A DNA stretch of 35,462 bases from JBBDIM01 sp040880405 (GCA_040880405.1 JBBDIM010000071.1:1-35462), one strand, 5' to 3'. Numbered from the stretch's first letter, positions 1 through 7,663 are shown. Numbers and translations are program-made. The notes: generated from the letters alone by a model not told the origin.

Positions 1-11
1 GGTGGTGTGGG

Positions 12-38
12 AGGGAAGGAGCCGCAAGGCTCCTCCCT
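12..38 (+). other. GNRA-capped hairpin at left edge
   Basis: AGGGA-A-GGAGCC pairs with GGCTCC-TCCCT across a GCAA tetraloop, with one bulged A. No T-run follows, so this is a weak candidate for the end of an upstream transcript that lies outside the window. A second hairpin (CCACGCTT/AAGCGTGG) sits at 90-110. I see no gene in 1-358; this stretch holds the hairpins, a short tandem repeat and two parS sites. Confidence 0.35.
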
Positions 39-141
39 ATCCCGATCGGGTGCGGTGTGCCCTGCTGGCGAAACGGGTTGGCAGTTCCCCCACGCTTTTG
101 GCAAGCGTGGCTACGACGGGGTGTGAGCGAGCTACGAAACT

Positions 142-177
142 TTCATCCTTCATCCTTCCGCCCTCATCCTTAATCCT
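142..177 (+). repeat. degenerate CATCCTT tandem repeat
   Basis: The unit TCATCCTT occurs three times and decays into TAATCC at the end. It lies just upstream of the parS pair. It is pyrimidine-rich and probably belongs to the dispersed short-repeat population seen in the rest of the window. An origin-type iteron is not supported, because the copies are few and irregularly spaced. Confidence 0.4.
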
Positions 178-188
178 GTTAATCCAGG

Positions 189-204
189 TGTTTCACGTGA
201 AACA
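189..204. promoter_or_regulatory. parS centromere site 1
   Basis: The 16-mer TGTTTCACGTGAAACA is a perfect palindrome and matches the widely conserved chromosomal parS consensus (TGTTNCACGTGAAACA), the binding site and CTP-loading site of ParB. It lies about 155 bp upstream of parA, so it could also mediate ParB-dependent repression of the operon, which is inference. Confidence 0.93.
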
Positions 205-220
205 GGAAGGGTTGCGCAAA

Positions 221-236
221 GGTTTCACGTGAAACA
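221..236. promoter_or_regulatory. parS centromere site 2
   Basis: GGTTTCACGTGAAACA differs from the consensus only at the first base (G for T). It lies 16 bp after the first site, so the two centres are 32 bp apart, about three helical turns. Both dyads would therefore sit on a similar face of the DNA. Confidence 0.88.
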
Positions 237-358
237 TTGCTTCCGAATCGCCGAAATGCCATTCCCCGAATTTCACCTACCTCGCTAGAATCCCCCCTGC
301 CCAATTTCGGGCAAGTAGCAACAGCAACAAGGTGGCTCAGGGAGGATTGCGTCAGGCG

Positions 359-1105
359 ATGGCTCGGATTGTTTGTATTGCCAATCAGAAAGGGGGCGTG
401 GGGAAAACCACCACGGCCATCAACCTGGCCTATGGCCTGGCCCTTTCCGGCATGCAAACTCTGCTGGTCGATCTCGACCCGCAGTGCAACGCCACCTCCG
501 GGCTCAACATCCAGCCGACCGATCGGCACCCTATGGTCGGCGACAAACCACTGGGCCAGTCGATTCTGGAGACCGAGATCGAAAACCTCCACATCTTGCC
601 CGGCAGCCGCAGCTTTGTGGATGTCGAGCGGTTGGCGGAGGACACCGGGTCCGGCACGGCCCTGCTGCGACGGCACCTCGAGTCCGGCATGAACCAATAC
701 GACTTCGTCCTGATCGACTGCCCCCCTTCGGTCGGCGCGATGACTCAGTCCGCCTTGGCGGCTTCGACGGAAGTGCTGATGCCGATCCAGTGCGAGTACT
801 TCGCCATGGAGGGGCTGACGCAAATGATTCACGTCATCCGGGACGTGATGCAGCGTCCACCCCAAAAACTTCAGTTCGGCGGCATCCTACTCACGATGTA
901 CGATCCGCGGCTGGAACTGACCCACGAGGTGGAAAAAGAGGTTCGCGAGTTTTTCGGCGAAGTGGTTTTCGATACGGTCATCCCGCGGGATGTGCTGGTC
1001 TCGGAGGCGCCCAGCCACGGTTGTTCGGTTATCCAACATGCCCCGCGGTCCCCAGGGGCCCGGGCGCATCTCGAGTTATGCATGGAGGTTTTAGAACGTG
1101 ACTAG
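359..1105 (+). CDS. parA: ParA/Soj chromosome-partitioning ATPase
   Basis: This deviant Walker-type ATPase drives origin segregation together with ParB. It has 248 residues, a normal ParA length. The deviant Walker A motif KGGVGKTT is at residues 11-18, the Walker A' region LLVDLDPQ follows near residue 40, and FVLIDCPPS (Walker B) near residue 120. The ATG at 359 is chosen because the protein then starts MARIVCIANQKGG as in the family; an in-frame GTG at 332 would add nine residues. A purine-rich GGGAGG at 340-345 is the best ribosome site, although its 13-nt spacing is long. Two parS sites lie upstream, and the gene overlaps parB by 8 bp, which suggests translational coupling. Confidence 0.96.
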   Translation: MARIVCIANQKGGVGKTTTAINLAYGLALSGMQTLLVDLDPQCNATSGLNIQPTDRHPMVGDKPLGQSILETEIENLHILPGSRSFVDVERLAEDTGSGTALLRRHLESGMNQYDFVLIDCPPSVGAMTQSALAASTEVLMPIQCEYFAMEGLTQMIHVIRDVMQRPPQKLQFGGILLTMYDPRLELTHEVEKEVREFFGEVVFDTVIPRDVLVSEAPSHGCSVIQHAPRSPGARAHLELCMEVLERD

Positions 1106-2105
1106 GCAAAAGCGATTAGGTCGGGGCTTGGCGGCCCTGTTGGGCGGCCCAATGGATGAAATGGGGAATGAGATCCCGCAGCATGAGCTGGAGTCTCAGC
1201 CTAGCCACGGCCCACGGCTGGCGACGATCGAGGAAGGACCGGAAGAAGAACCAGCAGAGGAATCGATGGCCCCGCCCGCAACCCTTTCTGGCTTGCCGAA
1301 GCTGCCGATCGGCTTGATCGACCGCAATCCGTTCCAGCCCCGGCAAGAGTTCGACGCGGCGGAACTGGCCTCCTTGGCCGAGAGCTTGGTGTCGCACGAC
1401 CTGCTCCAGCCGATTGTCGTCCGCCTGAAGGGAGATCGCTACGAGCTGATCTCCGGCGAACGTCGCCTCAGAGCCGCCGCTCAAGCGGGCTGGGATACGA
1501 TCCCCGCCCAGATCCGTGAAGCGGACGACCGCCTGGTTGCGGAGCTGGCGATCGTCGAGAACATGCAGCGGCAGGACCTCAACGCTCTGGAAAAGGCGAT
1601 CTCGTTCCAGCGGTACCTGGAACAGCATAAGGCGACCCAAGGTGAACTGGCCGATCGGATCAAGGTCGACCGCTCGACCATCGCCAACTTGGTCCGCCTG
1701 CTGGAACTTCCCGAGGAAGTGAAGAACGCGATCCACGCCGGAGAGCTCACCGCCGGTCACGCCCGGGCCTTGTTGCCTTTAGGGGACGAGCCAATCCAAA
1801 CAGAATTCGCCCGGCGGATTCGGAAAGAGGGCTGGAGTGTCCGCGCTACGGAACAGGCGGTCCAAGAGTTCATCAACAGCGAGGACGGCGCCCAAGTCCC
1901 CGCCGCGGCCAAGAAGCGGAAGACCGCCAGCCCGCAGATCGCGGCCCTGGAAGAGGACCTAAAGTTGGCCCTAGGCACCAAGATCGAAATCAAACAGGGA
2001 GCCAAAGGTGGCAAAATCATCGTCCACTTCAAAAACGCCGACGAATTCGACCGCCTCAACGATCTCATGCTAGGTGACTACACGGCCCAGCAAAAAGCGG
2101 CCTAA
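1098..2105 (+). CDS. parB: ParB/Spo0J partition protein (CTPase)
   Basis: ParB binds parS, loads onto DNA as a CTP-dependent clamp and stimulates ParA. It has 335 residues. The N-terminal RLGRGLAALLG (residues 6-16) is the usual ParA-interacting segment. A low-complexity acidic linker follows (about 40-60), then the ParB N domain with GERRLRA (120-126) and ENMQRQDLN (154-162), which form the CTP pocket, then the helix-turn-helix (about 179-201) and a C-terminal dimerisation domain. It starts at a GTG within the parA 3' end, preceded by GGAGG at about 1084-1088. A strong terminator follows at 2171, so parAB appears to be a complete two-gene operon. Confidence 0.96.
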   Translation: MTRQKRLGRGLAALLGGPMDEMGNEIPQHELESQPSHGPRLATIEEGPEEEPAEESMAPPATLSGLPKLPIGLIDRNPFQPRQEFDAAELASLAESLVSHDLLQPIVVRLKGDRYELISGERRLRAAAQAGWDTIPAQIREADDRLVAELAIVENMQRQDLNALEKAISFQRYLEQHKATQGELADRIKVDRSTIANLVRLLELPEEVKNAIHAGELTAGHARALLPLGDEPIQTEFARRIRKEGWSVRATEQAVQEFINSEDGAQVPAAAKKRKTASPQIAALEEDLKLALGTKIEIKQGAKGGKIIVHFKNADEFDRLNDLMLGDYTAQQKAA

Positions 2106-2170
2106 CAAAAATCTCGGGGCGGACAAGCCGCAACCACCCGAGAAAGCTCCAAAATCCCCGCGAACCTCCC

Positions 2171-2204
2171 GAGCCCCATGTTGTCCAACCATGGGGCTCT
2201 TTGT
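2171..2204 (+). terminator. intrinsic terminator after parB
   Basis: A perfect 10-bp stem (GAGCCCCATG/CATGGGGCTC) with a 9-nt loop is followed by TTTGT. It separates parAB from the tRNA gene 16 bp downstream. Confidence 0.8.
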
Positions 2205-2219
2205 ATGATTGCCCTTATT

Positions 2220-2294
2220 CGGGGTGTAGCGCAGCTTGGCTAGCGCATCTGCTTTGGGAGCAGAGGGTCGCAGGTTCGAATCCTGTCACCCCGA
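2220..2294 (+). tRNA. tRNA-Pro (anticodon TGG)
   Basis: A complete cloverleaf can be drawn. The acceptor stem is CGGGGTG/CACCCCG with discriminator A. The anticodon stem TCTGC/GCAGA encloses the loop TTTGGGA, which gives anticodon TGG. The T arm contains GGTTCGAATCC. No CCA is encoded. The gene stands alone between the parB terminator and a short hairpin. Confidence 0.95.
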
Positions 2295-2309
2295 CTTGCC
2301 GTAGGCAAG
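2295..2309 (+). terminator. short hairpin directly after tRNA-Pro
   Basis: CTTGCC-GTA-GGCAAG starts at the base after the tRNA discriminator. No T-run follows, so it could be a 3'-processing or weak termination signal. Confidence 0.4.
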
Positions 2310-2444
2310 TAGAGAGTAGAGAAGAGAAAGTAGAGCAGTAGAACGCTCACCGCCGGAACCTTTTCCATGGTTGTGGGTGTTTGACCGCCACTATGCTTTC
2401 TCTGAATCTACTCGGTCTACTTTCTATTGCTCTACTCTCTCTTC
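2310..2444. repeat. polypurine/polypyrimidine inverted repeat 5' of the IVS-type gene
   Basis: A purine stretch made of AGTAGAG-like units (2310-2342) is mirrored in imperfect inverted orientation by TCTACT/CTCTACT units at 2406-2444. Transcribed, it would fold into a long hairpin that ends right at the ribosome site of the following gene. The same design (short degenerate units arranged as an inverted repeat) recurs elsewhere in the window with other unit sequences. Confidence 0.6.
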
Positions 2445-2456
2445 AGGAGTGGCCCA

Positions 2457-2819
2457 GTGGCTTTCCAATTCGAGAAGCTGCTGGTGTACCAGAAGTCGAT
2501 CGATTTCGCTGATGATATCTGTACCTCTACCGAGCAATTCTCTCGCGGCTATGGCTTCCTTGTCGATCAACTGAATCGGGCGTCCCTCTCTATTGCCGCC
2601 AACATCGCCGAAGGCAATGGCCGCTTCACGAAGGCCGATCGTAAGCATTTTTTCATTATTGCGCGAGGTTCGGTTCAGGAGTGCGTGCCGCTGCTTGAAT
2701 TGGCACGCAGACGTGGCCTCATTGAAGAGGGGCAACATGCCAAACTGAAGGAGCAATTGGAGGAGATTTCGAAAATGCTCTCCGGGCTCATCAACGGCCT
2801 AGAAAACCGCTCGACCTAA
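2457..2819 (+). CDS. four-helix-bundle protein, 23S rRNA intervening-sequence (S23) family
   Basis: The product has 120 residues, the usual size of this family. It starts AFQFEKLLVYQKSIDF and carries SLSIAANIAEGNGR (about 47-60), the conserved core of S23/IVS four-helix-bundle proteins; the rest is helical with an amphipathic C-terminus. The biochemical role of the family is not established, though related folds occur in Avd proteins of diversity-generating retroelements. The GTG start is chosen because AGGAG at 2445-2449 sits 7 nt upstream; a TTG at 2427 is less likely. The gene is not inside an rRNA gene. It follows tRNA-Pro and is flanked by the inverted decamer ACCGCCGGAA (2349-2358)/TTCCGGCGGT (2831-2840), so it may have arrived as a small mobile unit (inference). 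Confidence 0.85.
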   Translation: MAFQFEKLLVYQKSIDFADDICTSTEQFSRGYGFLVDQLNRASLSIAANIAEGNGRFTKADRKHFFIIARGSVQECVPLLELARRRGLIEEGQHAKLKEQLEEISKMLSGLINGLENRST

Positions 2820-2970
2820 CGCAGGTAATCTTCCGGCGGTCGGCCTTGCCGGGCTCAATCAACGATGCTTGATATCGTATAATCAGGGAGGGTAGCCCGA
2901 TCGATCGGGCCCGTGTTGGGGGGATCGCTTTTTTGCCAAGGTGAGAAGTGAGAGGCAAGAGGAAACCCAT

Positions 2971-3531
2971 ATGAATATCGCCTGTTTGGGTTGGGGGTCG
3001 TTGATTTGGGATCCACGCGGGCTACCAATGCGAGGCAAGTGGTTTGAGGATGGGCCGCTGTTGCCGATTGAGTTTTCGCGGATCGCCCAGAACGAACGCG
3101 TCACGCTGGTGATTACCGAAGACGTTCCACTGGTCCGGAGCCTGTGGGTGCTCATGTCAGTCACTACGCTTGAGGATGCCGTGCGAGAACTCGCGGATCG
3201 TGAGGGAATTTCGCCGACGCATCATGAAGAATGGGTCGGCACTTGGCAGAACTCCATCGATCCAAAGGGGCCGCCGCATGTCCATCGCATCGCGAATTGG
3301 GCGGAGCAACGCGGGCTCGACGCCGTCGTCTGGACCAATCTGCCCTGCGGGCCGAAAGAAAACCGAGGCCAGCAGCTAAGCTATCAGCAGGTTCGTGGCC
3401 ATCTCGAAACTCTTCCACCGGATCAACTGCGTGTCGCCGAGAACTACATTCGACGCGCACCCGAGCAAATTGACACCGACTATCGCCGCTCGCTGCAGCG
3501 CGATTTAGGGTGGCTGCGTATTCTGGGGTAA
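2971..3531 (+). CDS. small protein, possibly gamma-glutamylcyclotransferase-like fold
   Basis: The product has 186 residues. The N-terminus MNIACLGWGSLIWDPRG resembles the YGSL/IW glycine loop at the start of gamma-glutamylcyclotransferase/ChaC proteins, and LPIEFSRI plus RVTLVI could be the next strands. The C-terminus (AENYIRRAP, DTDYRRSL) is helical. No other catalytic residue can be assigned with confidence. The ATG at 2971 follows AGAGGAAA; an in-frame GTG at 2941 has no ribosome site. The sequence GCCCGATCGATCGGGC at 2895-2910 is a perfect 16-bp palindrome upstream, and TATAAT at 2878-2883 is a possible -10 without a clear -35. The gene stands alone, so context gives no functional hint. 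The coding call is solid; the family call is tentative. Confidence 0.75.
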   Translation: MNIACLGWGSLIWDPRGLPMRGKWFEDGPLLPIEFSRIAQNERVTLVITEDVPLVRSLWVLMSVTTLEDAVRELADREGISPTHHEEWVGTWQNSIDPKGPPHVHRIANWAEQRGLDAVVWTNLPCGPKENRGQQLSYQQVRGHLETLPPDQLRVAENYIRRAPEQIDTDYRRSLQRDLGWLRILG

Positions 3532-3587
3532 ATGGCGATCGGTCGTACCAAGTGGGACTCGGAATAGGGTTTATTCAGTCGCTTCTT

Positions 3588-4850
3588 CTAATCGAGTTCC
3601 CCAAACACCACACACGACGGATTCCCCACCGGGACATACTGCCCCGTGAATTTCAGGAGACCCGTCTCGCGGTTGACTTCGAAGATGGTGACGTTGTCGG
3701 CTCGTTGGTTGCAGCAGTAGAGGAATTGGCCGGTGGGGTCGAAGTTGAAGCTGCGGGGGTAGTTGCCTCGGGTCTGTTCGGCGGCCAGGAAGGTTAGGTC
3801 ACCGGCGGAGTCGAGCGCAAAGATGCCGATACTGTCGTGCAGTCGATTGCCGGCGTAGAGGAACTTGCCGTCGGCTGAGACTCGGATCGCGGAGCAGAAG
3901 TTGCTGCCGGCGTAACCGCGTGGCAGTGATGAGATCGTTTGCCGCGGGGTGAGTTGGCCCGACTTCTGATCGTAGTCGAACCGCACGACGGTCGAGCCCT
4001 CTTCCTGAATCGAATAGAGCCAGCGGCCATTGGGGTGGAAGTCGAAATGTCGCGGGCCATCGCCGGGGGGTAGTGAGACGGAAGGGGGATCGTTGGGAAT
4101 CAGTTTTCCCCGCTCGGCGTCGAACTTCCAGGTGAAGATCTTGTCGAGGCCCAAATCGACATGCAGCACGAATCGGCCGGTCGGATCGGACTGGATGAGA
4201 TGGGCGTGGGTGCGATCGTGCCCGCTGAAGGCGAAACTGCCAGGGGGGGCATTGGTCGCGACGGTCGGGCCAATCTCTCCTTCGTCGACTTGTACGTCGG
4301 TCGCCTCCCCTAAGCTGCCATCCTGCTTGATGGGCAGCACGGCGACCGAACCGCCAAAGTAGTTCGCCACCAACAGGTGCTTGCCGGTGGGATGGATGCT
4401 CACATAAGTTGGCCCCGCGCCGCCGGAGGGGACGGTTCCCAAGAGCTTGAGCTGGCCGCTCGTTCGATCCACCGCGAAGGCGGAGACGGTCCCATCGTTG
4501 TGCTCGCCGACCCGGTCGGTCTCGTTGGCGGAATAGAGCCGGTCACCCGCCGCGTTGAACACCAAGGCGCTGGGACTGGTTCCCATGCGATGAATCCCGG
4601 CCTCGGTCATCGCCCCGGTGGCCCGATCGACCTGAAACAGGTGAATGCCCTTGCCATTGCCGGGCGGCAAATCGACTTGGGTCGGTAGGACATCCTCCAA
4701 GGGAGAACTAAAGGTCCCGACATAGGCCATCAGCGAGCGCTCCCCTTCGGCCGCTTGGGCGGTCGGCCAAGGTCCAATGAGCGGCGCGGTGCCCACAATC
4801 GCGGCGGAGGTTTTTAGGAACGAGCGACGAGTGGAATCGGGCGGCGTCAT
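3588..4850 (-). CDS. Tat-exported lactonase-family beta-propeller (6-phosphogluconolactonase-like)
   Basis: The product has 420 residues from the chosen ATG; an in-frame GTG at 4877 would add nine. The N-terminus carries a twin-arginine signal, TRRSFLKTSAA, followed by a hydrophobic stretch and a likely AQA cleavage site, so export to the periplasm is expected. The mature part consists of repeated propeller blades with phrases typical of COG2706 (YVGTF near the start, LVANYFGGSVAVLPI, GPRHFDFHPNGRWLYSIQEEGSTV, and a blade ending FLYCCNQRADNVTIFEV). Cytoplasmic relatives such as Pgl hydrolyse 6-phosphogluconolactone; for an exported copy the substrate is unknown. It converges with no neighbour and appears to be a single transcription unit. 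Confidence 0.9.
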   Translation of the reverse strand: MTPPDSTRRSFLKTSAAIVGTAPLIGPWPTAQAAEGERSLMAYVGTFSSPLEDVLPTQVDLPPGNGKGIHLFQVDRATGAMTEAGIHRMGTSPSALVFNAAGDRLYSANETDRVGEHNDGTVSAFAVDRTSGQLKLLGTVPSGGAGPTYVSIHPTGKHLLVANYFGGSVAVLPIKQDGSLGEATDVQVDEGEIGPTVATNAPPGSFAFSGHDRTHAHLIQSDPTGRFVLHVDLGLDKIFTWKFDAERGKLIPNDPPSVSLPPGDGPRHFDFHPNGRWLYSIQEEGSTVVRFDYDQKSGQLTPRQTISSLPRGYAGSNFCSAIRVSADGKFLYAGNRLHDSIGIFALDSAGDLTFLAAEQTRGNYPRSFNFDPTGQFLYCCNQRADNVTIFEVNRETGLLKFTGQYVPVGNPSCVVFGELD

Positions 4851-5033
4851 GGCGAAGGTACCTGGCGGGTGAGTCACAGTGAGTATTGCGGATGCGTATG
4901 ATTCTAATCGAGATTGCGGGCCAGTCGAATCGGGCAGCCTAAAACCAAAGATTTGCCCGCCTGTGTCTCCCGTTTGTGCTGTGGGAGATGGCTAGGGATC
5001 GCGGGTGGAGCTAGTACGCGAAATCTGAGCAGA

Positions 5034-5215
5034 TTTAGCCACAGAGAGCACAGAGATCACAGAGGGAGTCGCTTGAAAACGGTTACTCAGCACGCGTCGT
5101 TAGCGCATTGAAGTAAATTCATTTCCTTTTAGTTGCCGGTCAAGAGACGTAAACATCTGAGCGATAAAAATCTCGCATTCTCTCCTCTGTGGTCTCTTTG
5201 ACCTCTGTGGCTAAA
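5034..5215. repeat. inverted-repeat element, CACAGAG family, copy 1
   Basis: The left arm (5034-5068) begins TTTAGCCACAGAG and continues with CACAGAG units about 9 nt apart. The right arm (5182-5215) is its imperfect reverse complement, ending CTCTGTGGCTAAA. About 110 bp of unrelated sequence lies between. A second copy is at 7773-8010. No coding sequence is visible in 4851-5520 apart from this element and the riboswitch. Confidence 0.7.
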
Positions 5216-5323
5216 CACCAAACACTAAGTCTGAGGCCTTAAATTTGAAGGTTCCCGCGGAAGTTTCGCGGCTTGACAGCCCTGCCCCAGCGAACTAAGT
5301 TTTTAAGCAATGATTCGGTTCCA

Positions 5324-5454
5324 GGCGATGGAGTTCCGCCTGACTAGCTTGGGTCCCTGATGGTGGGCCTTGCTGGCGAACCGCCCGGCTTTTGATTGGT
5401 ACTCTGGCCGATCCGTCCGCCGCGCTGATGACTCCTACCTTGTAGCAAGGTGGG
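5324..5454 (+). promoter_or_regulatory. candidate fluoride riboswitch (crcB motif) with long P3 insertion
   Basis: The 5' half reads GGCG-AT-GGAGT-TC-CGCC (5324-5340). GGAGT can pair with ACTCC (5431-5435) as P1, and GGCG with CGCC as the pseudoknot. The 3' half is CTGATGACTCCTAC (5425-5438), which matches the crcB consensus closely. The intervening segment is about 85 nt, much longer than in compact examples, and contains its own GC-rich hairpins. A 9-bp hairpin (CCTACCTTG/CAAGGTGGG, 5434-5454) reuses the 3' strand of P1 and ends against an ATG at 5455, so it would be an alternative to the ligand-bound fold. The downstream gene is a CLC-F type transporter, a known fluoride-riboswitch target. 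Confidence 0.82.
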
Positions 5455-5520
5455 ATGTACGCGCGATTCTCGTTTGCCGATTCCCGCTTAGGTTTTCGCG
5501 CCGAACTGGGGAGTCCGTCG

Positions 5521-6921
5521 ATGGCTGAAAAAGTTTCACTCGCCGATCGTTTTCGAGTGGCCACGCATCTGCTGGAATGGGTGCTCATCGCGATTCCGAT
5601 CGGATTGGTCGTCGGTTCCGCCTGCGCTCTGTTTTTGTGGATGCTGGACGAAGCGACCACCCTGCGATTTGCCAATCCTTGGCTCTACTTGCTGCTGCCG
5701 CTGGGCGGGGCCTTGGTCGGCGGCATGTATTACGTGTGGGGAGGTCGGGCCGAAGGGGGCAATAATCTGATCCTAGACGAGATCCACGAACCGGGCGGCG
5801 GCGTTCCGCTGCGGATGGCACCGTTGGTGTTGATCGGCACGGTGCTCACGCATCTGTTCGGCGGCTCGGCCGGTCGAGAAGGGACGGCGGTGCAGATGGG
5901 TGGCGCCTTGGCTCATGGTTTGGTTGCTTGGCTGCCCTGGCTGTCTCGATACGATATCCGGATTGTGTTGATGGCCGGGATCGCGGCCGGGTTTGGCGGG
6001 GTGTTTGGGACACCGGTGGCTGGGGCGGTGTTTGCCCTGGAGGTGCTGGTGATTGGGCGTATGAATTACCTGGCGATCTTTCCTTGTCTGGTCGCCAGCC
6101 TTGTCGCCGATCAAACGACCATCACCTGGGGCACCCACCACACGCATTATCATATCGCCAGCGTGTTGCCGGAAGGTTCCGATCTGAATGTGGCACCGGT
6201 AGAACTCGGGCTTTGGTGCTGGGTTGTTCTGGCCGGAGCCCTGTTTGGGTTAACGAGCCTCCTTTTCGCTAAAACCACGCATCAGGTTTCGGCCGTCGCG
6301 AAACGGTGGATTCCACACCCGATACTGCGGCCGATATTGGGTGGCTGCTTGTTGATTGGGATGGTCTGGTTCGTCGGCTCACGCGATTATTTGGGGCTGG
6401 GCATCCGGGGCGAGTTTGAGGACTCCGTGACGATTGTCAGTTGCTTCACCGTAGGTGGTGCCTTCGCGTTTAGTTGGCTGATCAAGCTGCTGTTCACTGC
6501 GGTGACGCTGGGGACCGGATTCAAGGGAGGGGAGGTGACGCCGCTGTTTTTCATCGGGGCGGCCCTCGGTAACAGTTTGGCCGTGTGGTGGGGATTGCCG
6601 GTCGACTTGATGGCGGCGCTCGGGTTTGTCGGGGTGTTTGCCGGCGCGACCAATACCCCGATCGCCTGCACCTTGATGGCGGTCGAACTGTTTGGCGGCG
6701 AGTACATCACCTACTTTGCCACGGTCTGCTTCATGGCCTATTTGCTGAGCGGACCCTCCGGAATTTACGCCTCGCAAAAGTTAGGCATCCCGAAGCACCC
6801 AGGGCAGTTGATGCGCGAGCAGTCGGCCCCGTCGCAACCTCCTGCCACTCAAGATAATCAGACGGGGCCGCCCCCTCCCGATAGTCCATCGCGAAACGAA
6901 CGAGGGGCCCAAACGGGCTAA
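5521..6921 (+). CDS. clcF: CLC-F type fluoride/proton antiporter
   Basis: This integral membrane CLC protein has 466 residues. The anion-path sequences are of the fluoride-specific branch: EGGNNLILDEIH (about 78-89), GGSAGREGTAVQMGG (about 114-128, with the gating glutamate in GREGT) and GFKGGEVTPLFFIGAALGN (333-351). Canonical chloride CLCs have GSGIP, GREGP and GxFxP at these places. Fluoride export by F-/H+ exchange is therefore expected, and the candidate fluoride riboswitch upstream agrees. The ATG at 5521 has GGGGAG 7 nt upstream. An in-frame ATG at 5455 directly follows the riboswitch hairpin and would add 22 residues; which start is used is uncertain. The C-terminal 35 residues are a hydrophilic Pro/Gln/Asn-rich tail. 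Confidence 0.92.
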   Translation: MAEKVSLADRFRVATHLLEWVLIAIPIGLVVGSACALFLWMLDEATTLRFANPWLYLLLPLGGALVGGMYYVWGGRAEGGNNLILDEIHEPGGGVPLRMAPLVLIGTVLTHLFGGSAGREGTAVQMGGALAHGLVAWLPWLSRYDIRIVLMAGIAAGFGGVFGTPVAGAVFALEVLVIGRMNYLAIFPCLVASLVADQTTITWGTHHTHYHIASVLPEGSDLNVAPVELGLWCWVVLAGALFGLTSLLFAKTTHQVSAVAKRWIPHPILRPILGGCLLIGMVWFVGSRDYLGLGIRGEFEDSVTIVSCFTVGGAFAFSWLIKLLFTAVTLGTGFKGGEVTPLFFIGAALGNSLAVWWGLPVDLMAALGFVGVFAGATNTPIACTLMAVELFGGEYITYFATVCFMAYLLSGPSGIYASQKLGIPKHPGQLMREQSAPSQPPATQDNQTGPPPPDSPSRNERGAQTG

Positions 6922-6930
6922 AGCCGCAGG

Positions 6931-7422
6931 CTAGTTACCCACATCCAAAGTGTAAGCGATATCATGTTCTGTCAGGAAATTCGTGACATCTTCTATCAAC
7001 CACGGATCGCGGAATTCCGTCCACTTTTTACGCAGACCTAACTCCTGGGTCGCGTCGCGAAAATTGTGGAACGGGTGCGGGCCGTGAATCACGTCGAGCA
7101 ATCGGCGCCGCTGAACCGGGTCGGACTCCTCGGCCGCGAACTGACACATCCCTTCCCACTTCTTGGCCTTCAAGTCCTCGGGCAGCTCGACGAAATCATC
7201 CCGGACAATCTCCTCAGTCGTGAGAACCGACAGCGGTTCAAACCGCAGCCTCTCCTCATGCTGGCCCGGCAATACGAAACCCTCTTCGGGATCGTCGACC
7301 GCGACACAAACCAAGCGACCGGTTTGGCGATGGATGTAAATCCTCGCGCCACCCAGGTAACGATCCATCACGTCGATCACGTGCGTGGCTTCGACAGGTG
7401 TTGTTTTCAGGGGCGTTGTCAT
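6931..7422 (-). CDS. UPF0158-like protein
   Basis: The product has 163 residues, is soluble and has no signal peptide. The segment VELPEDLKAKKWEGMCQFA and the C-terminal PFHNFRDATQELGLRKKWTEFRD are the sort of motif seen in UPF0158 proteins, in which an uncharacterised domain recognises 'F..F....' near the end. No catalytic residues are apparent and the function is unknown. The ATG is preceded by GAGGAG at good spacing. The gene converges with clcF, with only 9 bp between the stop codons, so they are unlikely to be functionally linked. Confidence 0.75.
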   Translation of the reverse strand: MTTPLKTTPVEATHVIDVMDRYLGGARIYIHRQTGRLVCVAVDDPEEGFVLPGQHEERLRFEPLSVLTTEEIVRDDFVELPEDLKAKKWEGMCQFAAEESDPVQRRRLLDVIHGPHPFHNFRDATQELGLRKKWTEFRDPWLIEDVTNFLTEHDIAYTLDVGN

Positions 7423-7663
7423 CTGCTCCTCTCCCTAGCGAAATTCGCCATGTTGGGGTCTCCGAAATAGACATGCCCTTACTAGCATTCTTCGGGCAGC
7501 GCGAGCCGGGGCAAATGATGCGACCCCTGCGAGATTACGCCCAATCGGCCCGTAGTTCAGCCTGGGAAGCGACTTCCAGCGACTCCGATGCGTTCTCAGC
7601 GGCGACGGGACACCCGGGGAATACCGCAGGCGTTACCCTCGCGCGGGTGGCGAGGAGAGGGTG

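Noticed and set aside
12..38. Hairpin at the left edge as a firm terminator
   Set aside because: There is no T-run and the upstream gene is outside the window, so only a weak structural note was kept.
189..236. GTTTCACGTGAAAC dyads as ordinary transcription-factor sites
   Set aside because: Sequence and position upstream of parAB match parS closely, which is the simpler explanation.
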